NCBI GenBank assembly: GCA_013398275.1
Contig: VZSE01010145.1
Span: forward strand, 863,182 to 927,181
Direction of reading: 5' to 3'
DNA from: Promerops cafer
Taxonomy: Eukaryota; Chordata; Aves; Passeriformes; Nectariniidae
Length of the DNA: 64,000 nt
The notes under the pieces were generated by a model, which was given only the letters and a program-made list of their open reading frames with translations, had not been told where the DNA came from and ran no database searches. Shown one piece after another: positions 13,001 to 25,800 of this stretch. Both the position numbers and the translations under genes were made by a program. Position 1 is the stretch's first letter. The number at the start of each line of letters is the position of its first letter.

Positions 13001-14022
13001 TAAATGTTTGTGCCACTTCAGCTCTGTCCCTGCACCTTTATCCCACGTCCCCACCCACTGCACGACTGGAATGAGCACTTACTATTTATCACTGCAAATT
13101 CTACAAGTGTTGTAACAGCACACTCATGTGTGTGTGTTTGTGGGGACTCCAGATTAAATGCACACATTTTACTCTCCCTCAGCTGGAAATTATTTCAGTT
13201 ACTTATTCAGAAGAGGCACCCAGATCAAACTCCCATTATGCTACTTCAAGTCAGGATGAGCTGGTTTGGCTGGAGAGCTCTCGTTTGTCTGCTTTAGAAA
13301 CCCCCTGGTATTAGAAATATTCACCACTTCCAGAAACTGAATCCACTTGGAAACATTAAGGCAAAAATTACCAAGGTATATTACTCTAGAAGTCCAGGCT
13401 GGCAAGTACCAGCACTGGAAATCTTGCACTGAGTAACTCTTCTCATAGCTACGCATCTTAAATAAATAGTACTCAAGCAATATCACCAGGTAAGCCCATA
13501 GGATACACTTCATCTCAAGAAACATTAATGATGGCAAGATTTCCAGCTGTTTCAGCATCAGGAACTGCCATATTTATTCTGGAAGGAGCAAACAACAGAT
13601 GTAGCTGGATAGCAAGAGTTCATCTGGTTTTCAATCACACTCAAAATAAAACTCAATTTGCCATTATCATGTCAAAAGCACTCGATAAATGTCAGGAATC
13701 TGGGGGAAATCCTAATGTGTAAACCTCAAATTCCAATTGCTCAGCCAGGTTAGAAGGGGCCTCATAATACAAAATCCTTTATCAACATCTGTTAAAGCAA
13801 CTATTAGCAACAAGTGGTTTCCCTGACGTGTGGAATTCACATGAACTGTATTTATGATTTTTTCCTGCTTCACTCTGTGATGAAACCCCTCAATGCACCA
13901 CCTTGCACTGCTCCTGCCAGGGATGTGCCCCTGCACAGTGATGGGTGGAATGGGTCCCAGAGCCCAGAGCTGCCTTGGCAGAGTTTTGTGCTGACTGCTT
14001 TTTAAAAACCAGAGACACGTAT
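10081..14022. other. Noncoding DNA, no gene seen
   Basis: No gene can be supported. A C-rich run lies near 10437-10449. The frame at 12046-12333 on + (95 codons) and the overlapping frames at 11387-11889 on both strands are longer than average, but they lack splice context, a known domain or a clean coding pattern, so I treat them as chance. Confidence 0.5.
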
Positions 14023-14062
14023 TTTAGAAGATGAAATGAGCATTTAGAAGATGAAATGAGCA
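14023..14062 (+). repeat. 20-bp perfect tandem duplication
   Basis: The unit TTTAGAAGATGAAATGAGCA occurs twice in exact head-to-tail order. Perfect identity indicates a recent slippage or duplication event. No coding or regulatory context is evident. Confidence 0.9.
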
Positions 14063-15794
14063 TTACTACAGCCCCACCTTCCCACGGTGGCACATCCAGC
14101 TGCCTCTCCCCTTGCTGCAGGGAGCAAGCAGTGCCCAGTGCTGGCTCCAGGGCTCAGGGGACAGCACTCCCTCAGCCCAGCCCACACAGAAATTCGTGGG
14201 GCTACGTGAAACCAGGGCCCCCAGCTCATTTTGGTGCCCTTTAAAAATACAACAGAAAAGAATCAGAAGGGATGCACAAGCCAAAGTCCCACTTGGATGA
14301 CTTCCTACCCATCCACACCTCACAGCCTGGAAAACTGATGTTTGCTCCCCACACACCTCCTCACCCATTGTTAGCAATCTGACTGCTGCAGTGGATCAGC
14401 CCTGACTGGCAGAAAGATCTGGAGAGATAAAAACCTAGGGAAAAAGGGAAAATAAGGAAAGAATTGCTGGGTGAAATCTGATGTAAATGTACCTATGCCA
14501 GGAGTGAATCGAGCTGGCTAAATATCTATTTAAAAATGTGAATATCTCTTTCAATCTCACATTCATCCCTCCACAAAAAGGGAAGAAAGAAATTCCATTA
14601 TCTCAACAGTACTTGCTGTCAGCAGCTTTATTCTCTACTAGTAGGAGCCACACAGCTCTCTACTCCCTGCCTATGAAGTAGACTCCTAACTTTGTATCCA
14701 ATTCTGTTTAGCTGAGTTTTGATTACTGTGTCTCTGCCGTGTTGGCCACTGCATTTTTTTTCTCCTCCTGACTGTGAGTGTGAATTGCTCCATACAAATA
14801 GATTTTATCTTTGATTGTACCCAGGCACTACTCCCTTACAAATAAATCATTCAGAATAAAAATTTACCTCCCTTCCCCTCGTGTTGGCACTCTCACTTTG
14901 TAACCCTGTAAGCTGAAGTACATCAGAAATAACAATTTTTTCAGGCTGAGGTTACAGCTCATACTATATCCTATATAAGGCCACAAATCCCACATTCATT
15001 CTGTGCCTTTTGCCTCCCCTGCACTTTGTTGTCCTGGCCCTCATTTGAGGTATTTGTCACACATTTCCAAAGGCCCATGTCATGCATGTGAGTCTTGGCA
15101 GGTTCCGAGTTAGAGCCAGCAGCCTGCGTGACCCTTGCACTTCCACCCCATCCCATTTCTTTTCTTCTTCTCCCTTCTTTTCTTCCTGCTCTCCAAATAC
15201 CATCTTGTCTGCCCCTGCTGAGACAGCACAGCAATGTTCTTCACCAACACACAGTGTCATCTAACACATGGAGCCTGCCAAGTTTTCATGTTGTTATCAG
15301 GAAAATACCCCCCAGGGGCAAGGGGAGAGGAAGAGGTCATTTTTCATCTATGGAAGAGTGAGTAACCCTTTTCCTTTGGGACTGAGAGGGTCTTAATTTA
15401 ACAAACCACCTTCCCTGTCACACTGCTGCTGCTCACTTGCACACCGTGGCAGGCCAGGCAGCACGAGAGCTGGAGAATAAAGAGCACTTGCAGCAAAGTA
15501 GCAGCTAAACTTGGCTTGGCATGCTGGAACTCAAAATAATTAAATGCAGAGTGGGAGAGAAGCCAAAAGTATAGGAGTTTCCAGTGCAGAGGAGTGAAAT
15601 TTGTCTGGTTTCCAGGTGTGATGAGCAATCCTCAGAAGGCTCTCATCAGTTCAAAGAAGGAAGCTCAAAATGTGGGTTCTTAGGTGAACTTTAATCAAAC
15701 TGTATAAATCTTTTCAATCTTCAAAAAGATCTAGACCCAGGGATTGCTTGGAAATAGGCTTCTTCAGGGATGGAGTAATTTATTTTTTTCTTTT
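14063..15794. other. Noncoding DNA with a pyrimidine-rich patch
   Basis: No gene is recognised. A pyrimidine-rich stretch at about 15145-15195 keeps frames open on both strands there. The remainder is ordinary AT-rich sequence. Confidence 0.55.
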
Positions 15795-15837
15795 AAAACA
15801 AAACAAAACACCAAACCAAACAAACAAACAAAAAAAC
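15795..15837 (+). repeat. A-rich (CAAA)n low-complexity tract
   Basis: Imperfect CAAA and CAAAA units next to a T-rich stretch. It could mark the A-rich end of a decayed retroposed element, but no body of such an element is identifiable next to it. Confidence 0.75.
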
Positions 15838-15954
15838 TTTTGGCATTTTTCACTGTGGGCAAACCAGCAGTTCCACTGTTAAGTGTTCCATGACAAGCTA
15901 AAGTCTTTTATACTGCTGAAAACTCTTAGCCTGCCCACAGAATTACACAAAATT

Positions 15955-16110
15955 ATATCAGTGGATCACAAAATGATCTGGGTTGGGAGGGACCTTAAAG
16001 ATCATGGGGTACCAAACCCCAAATCTGAGGTTTACACTAAGATCCCTCAATATGATCCCTCATTAGCCTACCAAACGTGGACAATATCCAAGACAGGACA
16101 GGTCCATTTT
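15955..16110 (-). repeat. CR1 LINE 3' end, antisense
   Basis: The + strand reads ATGATCTGGGTTGGGAGG followed by GACCTTAAAGATCAT. This is the reverse complement of the diagnostic CR1 3' untranslated end, just inside the ATTCTATG-type terminal repeats. The element therefore lies on the - strand with its 3' end near 15960. Similarity fades after about 16050, so the extent is approximate. This short 5'-truncated copy is typical of target-primed reverse transcription. Confidence 0.8.
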
Positions 16111-17016
16111 CCAATACTGCTAGAGATAAAAAAATACAAAATGCTCCTCTCATTAAAGCACTTCCTGAAAGGGCAGGAATTTAATTATAATAGTTATCCC
16201 TGAAAACCAGAAATCAGTCCAAGTCAAAAATTCTGCTTTTTACAGCTACAAACCAGTTCTGCACCTGCAGCAGTGGTGGCCTCTTATCTGAATCAAACCT
16301 CCAGCTTTACACAGATTTGAAACCATCCTCTTCACTAACTTCTGTGACACAGTCTTGCTTGATTTAGAGACATTAGGCAATAATATCCTTTGAATACTTG
16401 CCACTAGTGATCTGCCTATAATGATGATAAGACAGAGCATGGAGAACTCTGGGCTCTGCTTTTTTGCCTCCCCTTTAATCCAAGCTAGGCAAAAATCACC
16501 AGATGGGGGAAACACCATGGTCCCTCAAACAGGGCTACAGAGGAACACTCTTGATTATTTTTTCAAATCCCTCATACAGGAACAGCAGTGTTCCAGCAAT
16601 TCTAAATGCCACCAAACATTTTGTACAAAAAGCTGTAAAACTTTCAAGACCTTTTTTTCCCCGCCTCTTCTGATTTCGAATCATCTTTGCAGTCTCAGAG
16701 ATGTCAGAGAGAAAAAGAAACTAAAAATCTGTTAGAGATGGCTCCTAGTGTATTTTTACCCAAACATCATCATCATCTTCACCTAAACATCTTCCACCTT
16801 TTTCTTTTAAGCTAGAAGTACTTACAGTGTGATAAAGATTGGTGGGGGGGCTAGAACAGCATGAGAACATGTTTTCCTTCTGTTTTTTTCTTCACCAAAA
16901 CCTTCTCTCAGCCTTTTGGCAACGTTTTTACATTATGCCAATCAGGAAGGGAAGCTCTGAAGAAATACTCTAAGCCAGTTGTCTGGAGATAATAACACAG
17001 CAATCAGGTTCAACTT
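16111..17016. other. Noncoding DNA, no gene seen
   Basis: No recognisable gene or repeat. Frames 16246-16518 on - and 16421-16735 on + overlap each other and show no domain pattern. Confidence 0.5.
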
Positions 17017-17438
17017 CTATTGCACCTGCAGGCACATTTCCTTGAATTGCAGCTTCCTGAAAATCTTGGCAGAGAAGAGGTCCTTATTTTCCAGCTCAGG
17101 ATCATCTGCCCCTAAAATGATTTCACTGACTCCGTTCAGACTATTATCAAAATACCCAGACCAGGCTCCAGGCAGGGTGATAACCTCTCCTGCTTCCATT
17201 CACATTTTGTTTGCCATCATGTCTTTGGACAGGTTCTTATTGCTACTCCAAGCTGTGCCCAACATGAACAGCTCAGTGAAGAACCTCTTCTTGTTTTGTT
17301 TCAGCCACTGAAACAAAAGGGGAACAGCAGCAAATACCCCTTTACTTTCAGGTACACAGCAGTTGTTCCCACTGCATAAAAACAGAGAATGGAGCAGATG
17401 AAGGACAGAGTAATGGAGCAAATCTTCCCAAGGTCCTA
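17017..17438 (-). other. Possible decayed coding segment, unidentified
   Basis: On the - strand one reading frame stays open from about 17438 down to 17017, with a single TGA (17200-17202) immediately followed by ATG. The two halves contain stretches of protein-like composition, for example LFQWLKQNKKRFFTELFML before the stop and LGADDPELENKDLF after it. I do not recognise the sequence. It could be a processed pseudogene fragment with one nonsense change, or simple chance: the + strand is also open over 16979-17311, which argues for chance. No poly(A) tail or target-site duplication could be assigned. Confidence 0.15.
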
Positions 17439-20063
17439 CTAGTTCAGGGTGGGAAAGTGGCTGTTAATGATCCTCAACCCTCTTCTCATACTGGAAAGCA
17501 GAATTGATCCATATTATTCCTGTACTGTATGTGATTAACAAGTACCAAATCAGTTAAAAAACAAACAAATAAACTGAAACATAAACCAAACCCTCACAAA
17601 ATCTTCCATCACATTCCAATGACAGAGGACCAGAGGATGTTGAGGGATTCTGCTGCCTAGTCCTTTGCAGAGGTATGAGCAACTTCATGATTTTCCATTC
17701 TGTCTACAACTGCAAACCGTGCAGAAATGTTCTTCACCAAAGGATGTACTTGCTCACTTTAGGGGGAAAAAGGAAAGTGTATCCTTGCTTTCTTTTACAA
17801 AAAGAAACTCCTTACCTTTCACCTACATTAAGCTGATCCCTTTGGAAAACAGCTATTACTCATTGAATGTTAAAAGTAAACTATAAAAATTGGAAAACCA
17901 GCTTCATATTAGATGCCTTGCGTGCTGGTAACAGGAAAGAAATTATCATGTTCTTGGTACACTAAATACAACATGAATGCTTAATTCTCAGAAAGTCCCA
18001 CCTTTTAAAAATATTTAATAAAACATCAAAGCATCCTATTGCTTCTGAAATCCACACCAGATTCAAGCACAGATATGCAATTAAAAGCAAGAGCTAATTT
18101 CTGTAAGGAGGTGCTCTACTTTTAAAAATGTCTTTATGTAAGCAGTAATTTTTTCCTTCTGAATTCAAATTGTAACTCTGTGTTAAGTGAAGAGTAAAAT
18201 CTCTAGCTTGGCTTCAAAATGGCAATTTTTAGTCTTAATGACCTTCACACAGCACTTTTGAACATCACATTAAAAAGATAAGCCTTTGAAAACTTTAAAA
18301 TGTGGCTAAGTAGGAAATATTTGAATAAGTAATTACGAAGGCTAAAGAGAAGAATGATATATATCATCACTAGGCCATATTCAAAGAAATATATTAGGTC
18401 TTGGAGAATCAGTTGTTCTTAAAAAGACCCGTATCAGTAGGAAGGGGTGCTGCAGGTAAGGAGCAAGTGCACACACGTCGTTCCCAAAACTCCTCCAAGG
18501 ACTCCTCAAAAAACAGGAGGGTTGGAGCCTCTGGTTCAGCAAAGCACTTTTGTTTCAGCATAATTAACCAGATGAAGTCATGCTCAAGTCAACTGTCTCA
18601 CTCGAGGAGAGCTCTCCAAAATAACTACACATATGCCATAAACAGATGTCAGCAGGGTCAAATCCAATATTGAAATCACAGCAAGATTTAACACACTCTG
18701 TGGATTGAGGACCTAGCTAACACAGAGTGCTTTGGGAATCAGAAAAGAGTTCTTCACTGCTTGAATAAGAAGAGTGGAGCATTTCAGAGCTGCCTGTGCA
18801 ATTTTATATTTAAATGCCCAAGTAGTTTTAAAAAGGCCGGGGACTTCGGATTCCACAGGCAGCCCTGGAAATTTCAGCCACAATTCCTAGAAAGTTCAAG
18901 TCAACACTGCTGTGGTTTATTTTAAGCCACTGGGTGCACTGTGATTTGTTAGACTTGCAAGTTGCAGCCTCCTGAAAATGAGATGTACGTGTGTATGCTT
19001 GCATGATACCCTCATAAATGGGATTAAAAACCAGTCCCTGCTGAACACTGCCATTCATAATTTAAGGGTCAAAAGGAAAGCAAAGAGATCCCTTTCTGCT
19101 GCATTTCAAAGCAGAAACAAATATTTATTTCAGCCTGCAAGCTGCTGTGCTGCCGTAACAGCACATTAACAAAAAAGTGCTCTGAAAAGTGGCCCACATT
19201 TCTGAGTTAGGGGCTCCTATGCCAAACTGGGGTCACCTGGGGTTTTGGTAACAGCAGAACTTTAACAAGGTTAACCAAATAAGGTTTTAACCGTGACCTA
19301 TAGGGATATCTAATTGACACTACCTATCAAGGTTTCCTGCATAGTTTTAAATTTATTTTTAGTATTTTTCTACAAACTTAAAATTGTTCTGAAAATAATG
19401 GCTACATTAAAAAAAAAATAAGGAAAATAAAAAATGCTGCAGTTAAAGTTAACCAATACCTTCCACATGGGAAACAGTGAGTTCTCACAATATTTATGAA
19501 CTTTAATAGGCAAAAGTGACCGAAACTCCTCAAAGAAAGATAATCTATTATCAGCTCAGGCAAACTTATGTCTAGAAATCATCTAGTTTTCTGCACCATA
19601 AAAGAAAGCCAAGCAGACAGGATTTCTCTAGTAGCCTTAACAAGTTTTGAATATCTTTACAGTGTGGGCTAAAATCTCCCTACAAGATCTGGGCTTTAAA
19701 TAAAGTTTGGGTTTTTTTCAGTGGTAGACAGATAGCTGCTTTGAGAGAGAGGGTTGGAAAAGAAAAATGTTCCTCTTAATTTTAAAATGGAATGGATCAA
19801 ATGATTTTGATGCCGCTCAACTGCCTTTATTTGGCGAATTGGGACACTGAATTATTTTATTTTCTTGTATTTTTAAGATTGTTGCCAAGAGACAGACTCC
19901 CTTCCCACAGTGGGAGCTGCACCTATTTACACCAGCTTAAAGGAGTCCATCAAGTCATAATTTTGAAGAGACATGAATGAGCTGCACATGAAAAAGAATG
20001 TGAAGTAGTGAGTATAAATTTTGCACGTGGGGAACTGGCTTGTCAATTTTGAGATGTAACAAT
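17439..20063. other. AT-rich noncoding DNA
   Basis: No gene or named repeat is seen. The segment 17930-18400 is strongly AT-rich. The frames present are short and overlap on both strands. Confidence 0.55.
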
Positions 20064-20123
20064 AATTCACTATTCCAGTGATTAATAATCACTTAATTCA
20101 CTATTCCAGTGATTAATAATCAC
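20064..20123 (+). repeat. 31-bp tandem duplication
   Basis: A unit starting AATTCACTATTCCAGTGATT and ending in AATAATCACTT is followed directly by a second copy, identical over 29 bases. Units lie at 20064-20094 and 20095-20123. Exact identity implies a recent event. The unit carries TGATTAAT, a homeodomain/PBX-like core, so duplication doubles a potential binding site. Confidence 0.9.
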
Positions 20124-20451
20124 AGCACAGCCTAACTTCCAGCTTACCTATGCCAACACCTGAAATTTGGAACTGCAGAGGGTTTAAGTCCAGACCAAAT
20201 CCAAATTTTGATGTCTGTTTAATAATTAGTATATTAATTCATATCAACGTTTACAGTAAACACAGTGGCATTGCTGAAAATCTTAATTATAGAAATCAGT
20301 AAAAACTGCAGCACAATAATTACCCCCTTTTGTCTGAGGCCATTCATTCATGGCTTCTCCTACATAATCTCATAAGCTGCCCAGGCCTCCCCTCAGCCCG
20401 CTCCTCTAAATATCTGAGGATCATAGAGGTGAGGTCACTTCATCACTCCTT

Positions 20452-20503
20452 GGGAGGAAAGAAAAAAAGAAAAGGAAAGGAAAGAAAAGAAAAGGAAAAA
20501 AAA
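20452..20503 (+). repeat. 52-base uninterrupted purine tract
   Basis: All bases from 20452 to 20503 are A or G, mostly GAAA and GGAAA units. Such polypurine tracts can be polymorphic and can form triplex structures. The frame that reads lysine/glutamate-rich peptide here is only a by-product. Confidence 0.85.
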
Positions 20504-20519
20504 TGGGGAGAAAAGCAAA

Positions 20520-20770
20520 GCATCTGCTAAAATCTGACTTCATTTGATTTACTCTCCAAGACTGTTTTTTATTAAATATGTTTGACTGCTATCTCTAATT
20601 AAATGTAGAATTAATTTTGGCAAACTAACCACAGATGCAGTTTATGTTCAATTTTATCAGACAGATTTATTTATAAGCTGTCAACTTCTTGAAAGACTTC
20701 ATTTTGGAGCAGTTTTAAATTGCTAACAGTAGCTGTAAATGGGGCTACTGTTCTCTGGAAGACTAAAGAA
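20520..20770. promoter_or_regulatory. Candidate conserved AT-rich noncoding element
   Basis: The stretch is AT-rich but complex rather than repetitive. It holds several homeodomain/POU-type cores, including CTAATTAAAT near 20596 and GAATTAATTT near 20608, and ATTTATTTATAAG near 20666. Vertebrate conserved noncoding elements often have this texture. Conservation cannot be measured from one sequence, so this is a low-confidence suggestion. Confidence 0.25.
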
Positions 20771-20939
20771 GAAGTATGCTATAAATGTCCATTCCATCTG
20801 CGAGGAATCATAAAACAATCACATTCCTTTATATTTTTTTTCTTTTCCTTCCCCCCCTCCTTCTTGGGACCTTTATTAAATTAGTTCAACTCAATTAAAA
20901 ATAACTTCAAAAACATTTCAGGCCCCTTTGTTTCAGGGA

Positions 20940-21312
20940 ATACTTGGAACTCTCTGCACGGAACGTCACCCTTTTAACTAATCCCTTTTGGGGAGCGGAG
21001 GAGAATAGTGGTATTGTGACTTCAGACAGTGCTTTCAAGGGTCTCTACTGTACCGAATTGAGGTCAGCGCCAGACAATGCCCAGCACCCAACAGCCATTC
21101 AGGCCTTCTTCACAGCTCTATCAAACGTGTCTTTCTTCCCTGCGCGCGCTTTCTCTCGTGGCAAAGTCACAGGACAATGGAGAAAGCCTCCAGCACCATT
21201 TATGGTCACTATATTTGCACATGACAAAGTCTATTCTTCCTGGTTTGCCAATTCCGCCGTAAAGAAGAATGAACCCTGGGTAGATTTTCCCACCATTACA
21301 GTTGTTCAAACG
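20940..21312. promoter_or_regulatory. CpG-retaining segment, candidate regulatory element
   Basis: I count 13 CpGs between 20941 and 21312, including a GCGCGC run near 21142, in a neighbourhood where CpGs are scarce. A 123-codon open frame on + (20944-21315) covers it but has no recognisable domain. Retained CpGs suggest germline hypomethylation or sequence constraint, as at enhancers, minor promoters or lncRNA starts. It is not dense enough for a classical CpG island. An unrecognised coding exon is an alternative that I cannot exclude. Confidence 0.3.
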
Positions 21313-22785
21313 TAGCTCAGATTAAAAAACAGAAAACCCTAAAAACAACCAAAAAAAACCCGTCTAAGAACAGTAAGTGCTGTTTGAAAGAGTAGCTGCT
21401 GCTCCAGTCCTTGCTATTTTGGTATTGAGAGAGAAGCTGCAGAGATGAAGTGGAAGATTAAATATGCTACATTATAGCCTGCATATGCATGGCTGAGGAT
21501 ACATTTTAGCGGAAACAAGGGATAAAGCAGAAGAGACTTTTTCATCCTTTGGTTGGCCCTTAGCAGCATTAGAAAATCACTGTCTGAGGAACAGTGCAGG
21601 AGCTCGTCTGCACCACTTGGTTTTTCTGGGGAAGGTTTCACTGCTTCAATCACAAACAACAACAGCAGCAAATCAATTACTGCACATTTGCGCTGGCTAC
21701 TGCTGCTATTTCTGAAGACCTACCTCAGAAGTTTTACTCTTTCAACAGATGAGGATGAGAGAGAGACAGAGTGAGAATGTTGCACTAGATACGGCGAGCT
21801 TGCTGCCAGGAAGATTTCTTTTTTTTTCCCTTTAAATTTTAAATATGCGCTACAGATACAGTATTCTTCACAACCTAAAAAGATCTGAATGAAAATGTGC
21901 TGCTGTTTAAAAAGACTGTTTATAACCAGTACTGAACTTGACATTTGCACTGCCTCACCCACGCACCTCCAAAACACACACATCTTTTTTTAGTTAATCA
22001 GGAACGGCGAAGCCCCCACACCGCTGCCTGACAACAGGGAGCGCAGCAACCCAACCTGCAGACAGCCAAATGCCATTGAACTCCTCTCTGGAGGAGCACT
22101 GCACACGGTTCCATCCTGGGATGGGATCACGCTTTCCCTTCCTTTCCATTTCTGACCTTTTTGGCAGTTTTGTTCTTCCGTTTTGCACCACGCCGTTTTC
22201 ACGGCATTTAGCGGCTGCAGACTCCTTCCCCAAAAACTGCTCCCCAGCTGCATGAGACAAATCCCATGCTAACAGCATCCCTAAAATGCTGTTAGGAGCT
22301 GCTGTCCCGCACAGTGAAGTGCTCTGCTTCCCCCCTCTGCCCCTCACAGTGCTGGAAGACGACAGCCAAGGCACGGCACGCTCTGATGCTGCACCTGCCC
22401 GTTTTCAAAAGGTCCCGTGGGCACAGCCAGCCACACCTTCACTTAACCACACAGGACAGCAAAGAACTACACCACAGGGGCTTCAAACTGACGGCTGCTT
22501 GGTGGTGCTTGGGGAATTCTTCCCCCCACCAGGCTCTAGCATAAACTGAATTATGACACCGAGGCTCCCTGGAACAGTTATCTCCAGCAGCCAGTGCGAT
22601 GCCAGGGACCAAATTCTGCTTTTTGGCTCGCAAGGAAAACAACCAAGTACATAAATCACAACCCACTTTAGGAAATCCCGTAAGTGTGGACTTCATTTCA
22701 AGAACTTCCCCCAGTGAGAATGTTCACCTGAATCAAAGGCTAAATGTCTAATTCAGGCTGAAACCAATGGGGTACTGAGATCGTG
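21313..22785. other. Noncoding DNA with a second CpG-enriched patch
   Basis: CpGs are again frequent at 21961-22420, where I count about 18. Several overlapping frames at 21990-22549 lie on both strands and are likely a by-product of GC content. No promoter motif, splice-bounded exon or known domain was recognised. Together with 20940-21312 this gives a 1.5-kb CpG-enriched neighbourhood. Confidence 0.4.
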
Positions 22786-22806
22786 GATCCATCAAGATCC
22801 ATCAAG
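22786..22806 (+). repeat. 10-bp tandem duplication
   Basis: GATCCATCAA is repeated twice head to tail, with one further base of a third unit. It is a trivial local slippage product. Confidence 0.85.
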
Positions 22807-25800
22807 AATGAGTTACTCACTTAACTGGTAAACCTACATGAGACCTTTGGATGAAACGTTCTATAGAATGATAAACCACCTTGTTAATATAAAAGAATAA
22901 CTATAGCATGTTCCACTCAAACAGCAAAATGCATGTGTTGGAGTACTGACTCATGGGTTCCAGACATGTGGAAAAGAAGTACCATTAAGTTATTTCCAAA
23001 TTTACTCCCCACATTTCGATTGCATGCAGACCCAGAAATGAGTCAGCGCCATTAGCACATTCTTATTTGATAGAGTAAAACTTAAATATCTGATTGTAGA
23101 TGTGAGCATCATCTACAGGCTGAGAGCCAAGGGTTTCTGCCTACAACTGGGAGCCTATGTCAAACTGCAGAAACAAATTAAGAGGCCAGACAAAGGATTT
23201 TCTGAGAGTTTGCTGGTCAATAGCATTTCTTTCTGTGTTCTGAAAAGAAAAAAAAAAATGCTAAGGAGGTGCATTTAAAAAAGAAAGACTCTGCAACGAA
23301 AGAATTAAAGAAACAAAATCTACGTTGACAACACATGGTAACACAGCATTTAACAGGCATATACTCTTTTGAACCTGCCTTTAAAATTGCTCAGCTAGGT
23401 AAATAAATGCTAAGTAAATATTTTCCTAATGTGTTTTACTTGAAAAGGCTCACTTTTCTTAATAAAAAAATAAGATGATATCTCATTATCTTCAAAATAA
23501 TGAAGACCTTTGGAAGTTTCATTTCTGGAGTTTTTATATTAGGCCTTCTTTTAAGACATGATAAGGACTTCTATTAACTACCTAGTGGCTAAGTTGACTT
23601 TGAAATGCCTCATGAACCCCCAAAACACAACAAAACCCTAATCTATCTAGCCCTTTGTCATCTACGCTTTTACTGAATCTAACATACTTACAGAAAAAGA
23701 TACATTCAATTCCAGTAGGTTAACCTGGGCCCTAGAAAAAGCTTATGAGGCTAATGCTCCATCCAGCAATCAAAAACCAGAGGGCCAAGGGAAGGAAAAT
23801 GCAGGAATACATGGAACAGAAATCGAAGCCTCCTCTATAGGGGTTTTATTTTTTTTTTTCCAGATGCTGATCAAAAACATTGAAGGGATCTTAAAATATT
23901 TAGCTAAAAATATGCAACCAGTCCTTGTTCAGTTAGTCCTAGCCCACAGCTCTGTCTATCAAGGGGCAGATATGCTTATAAGCTGCCACCCCAGAGAAGA
24001 GTTGCCTATTTACTTAACAAATCCTGGTGCTGTGCATTCTCAGTGCTGAAGACGCCTCTCATCCTCCAGGTGATGGCCTCCAAGCTGCAGCTCCCTCCTG
24101 GAAAAAGCCACTGTAGGAAGCACCATTTTCAAAGAGACTGCTCAATCTACTGAGTCTGATATTATTTATTTTTATAACCAAAAACTAATGGGAACACATT
24201 CAGATTCAAATCACACATTTAAAAAAAAAAAAAAGATGCAACGAATTAAAACAAATTACAAGTGAACTAAATAAAATATAGAGCCCCTTATCAAGACTGT
24301 AACTGTTTTGAGAACTCAGATTTCAAATTTCTTGTTTCAGACCCAACTCCTCTTTCCCTTCTATGACAGCACTTGACAAGTGGGAGGAGGCAAAAGTGAG
24401 AAGTGCAGCTTGGCCTCCTGGTAGGAGATCCTCAGATCCTGGGAGAGAAAAGCCTCAGCTGATCATGCTCCTGGGGAGAAGCAGCACCCTGGTAGAGGAA
24501 GGAAATGATGCTCAGACAAGACCCTCGGGTGATGAAAAGAATTTCCTTGTGTCTCAGGCTGGGCTGTGGACAGATTGCTACAAAAGGAGGAGTCACTGCA
24601 TTGCTAGGCTAAAAGAAAGACTGAAGGGACAAGTCTAGAGCACAGGAACCCATTTGTCAGGAGAAAGCTGATCATAAGCCAGGTTTTCTACACCATTTAA
24701 TGTCATTATTCTGTTATCTTTTCCTTTTTTCTGTAACATGTATTTATTTGTATATACACACACGTAAAAAAAAAGTGGTTTTGTTTCTTTAAGAAAAACC
24801 TGGATGCAGAGTTTGAAAGCTTTTTCTATAACCCATTGTTTTGCCTGAAGACACAGTCAGCAAAATCCAAGAGGGTGTCAAGCACCACCAAGCTAGACAG
24901 ATAGGTGGACAAATTGATTGAAAGCTTTTTCAAAGTGTCTCCATCCACAATGTCAGTATAGTATGGAACACTGAGACACCTTTAAAATCACACATGCATA
25001 ATACAGAGTGATAGGTGAAGAAAGTTAAATTCTAAATTAAAAAAAAAAACAAACCCGAAACATATTTTCTGAAGAGAAAAAGATATTTACAAGTGTCAAA
25101 CTGCAAATTCAGAAGTGCTTTTAGGCATGGAAACCCACCAGCTAAGCTAGAACAACATGAATTTCAACCCTCCACACCTAGAAGGTAACAAAGCTTAGTT
25201 TAAACTGCTTTTACTCCACCAAGTTTCATTATGGAGCTGTTGGGACAGGCGACCACAGCCACACAGGGACCAACAGTAAGTTTCACAGGACACTGGCTCA
25301 GCCTGGCAACCTGTAGAGTTACAGCAAATAATTTGCATCTGAGGACTTAAATATTTGAGTACACAAAACCACATCCACATGCCTGGTGTCCTGGTGCCTC
25401 TCTGTCTCAGGGAGAGCTGAGTTTTCAGCAGCACTTGATGACAATGCTCCCTGGCACTGAAATCATCAGAGCTCCTCAGGGGTGGCAGGAGCAGCCTCTA
25501 ATTCATGCACACAACTTTGTAATTCATTCTTTCAATCCTGAGGTCTTGTTTTGCTACTGGATAATACAAGGCACTGCTTATTCCTGGTTTGATAGCATCC
25601 AAAGAACTGTTGGACTTGCTTTTAGGTTTCTGGAAAGCATCTATTACAGTAGACCTTAAAAATATAAATTAATGTCATCCCCTGTAGAGAAAACACACAA
25701 GATCATGAGTCCCCTTAATAACACAAAGGGGATACCTGAACATAAGTATAAAGATATATTAGTGCTATGTTTTCTGTTTTATGAGAACAATTTCGTTTTC

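Noticed and set aside
23845..24049. Splice-acceptor-like T tract and CAG followed by a 61-codon frame
   Set aside because: Acceptor-like strings are common in AT-rich DNA, there is no matching donor or recognised domain, and the frame is short.
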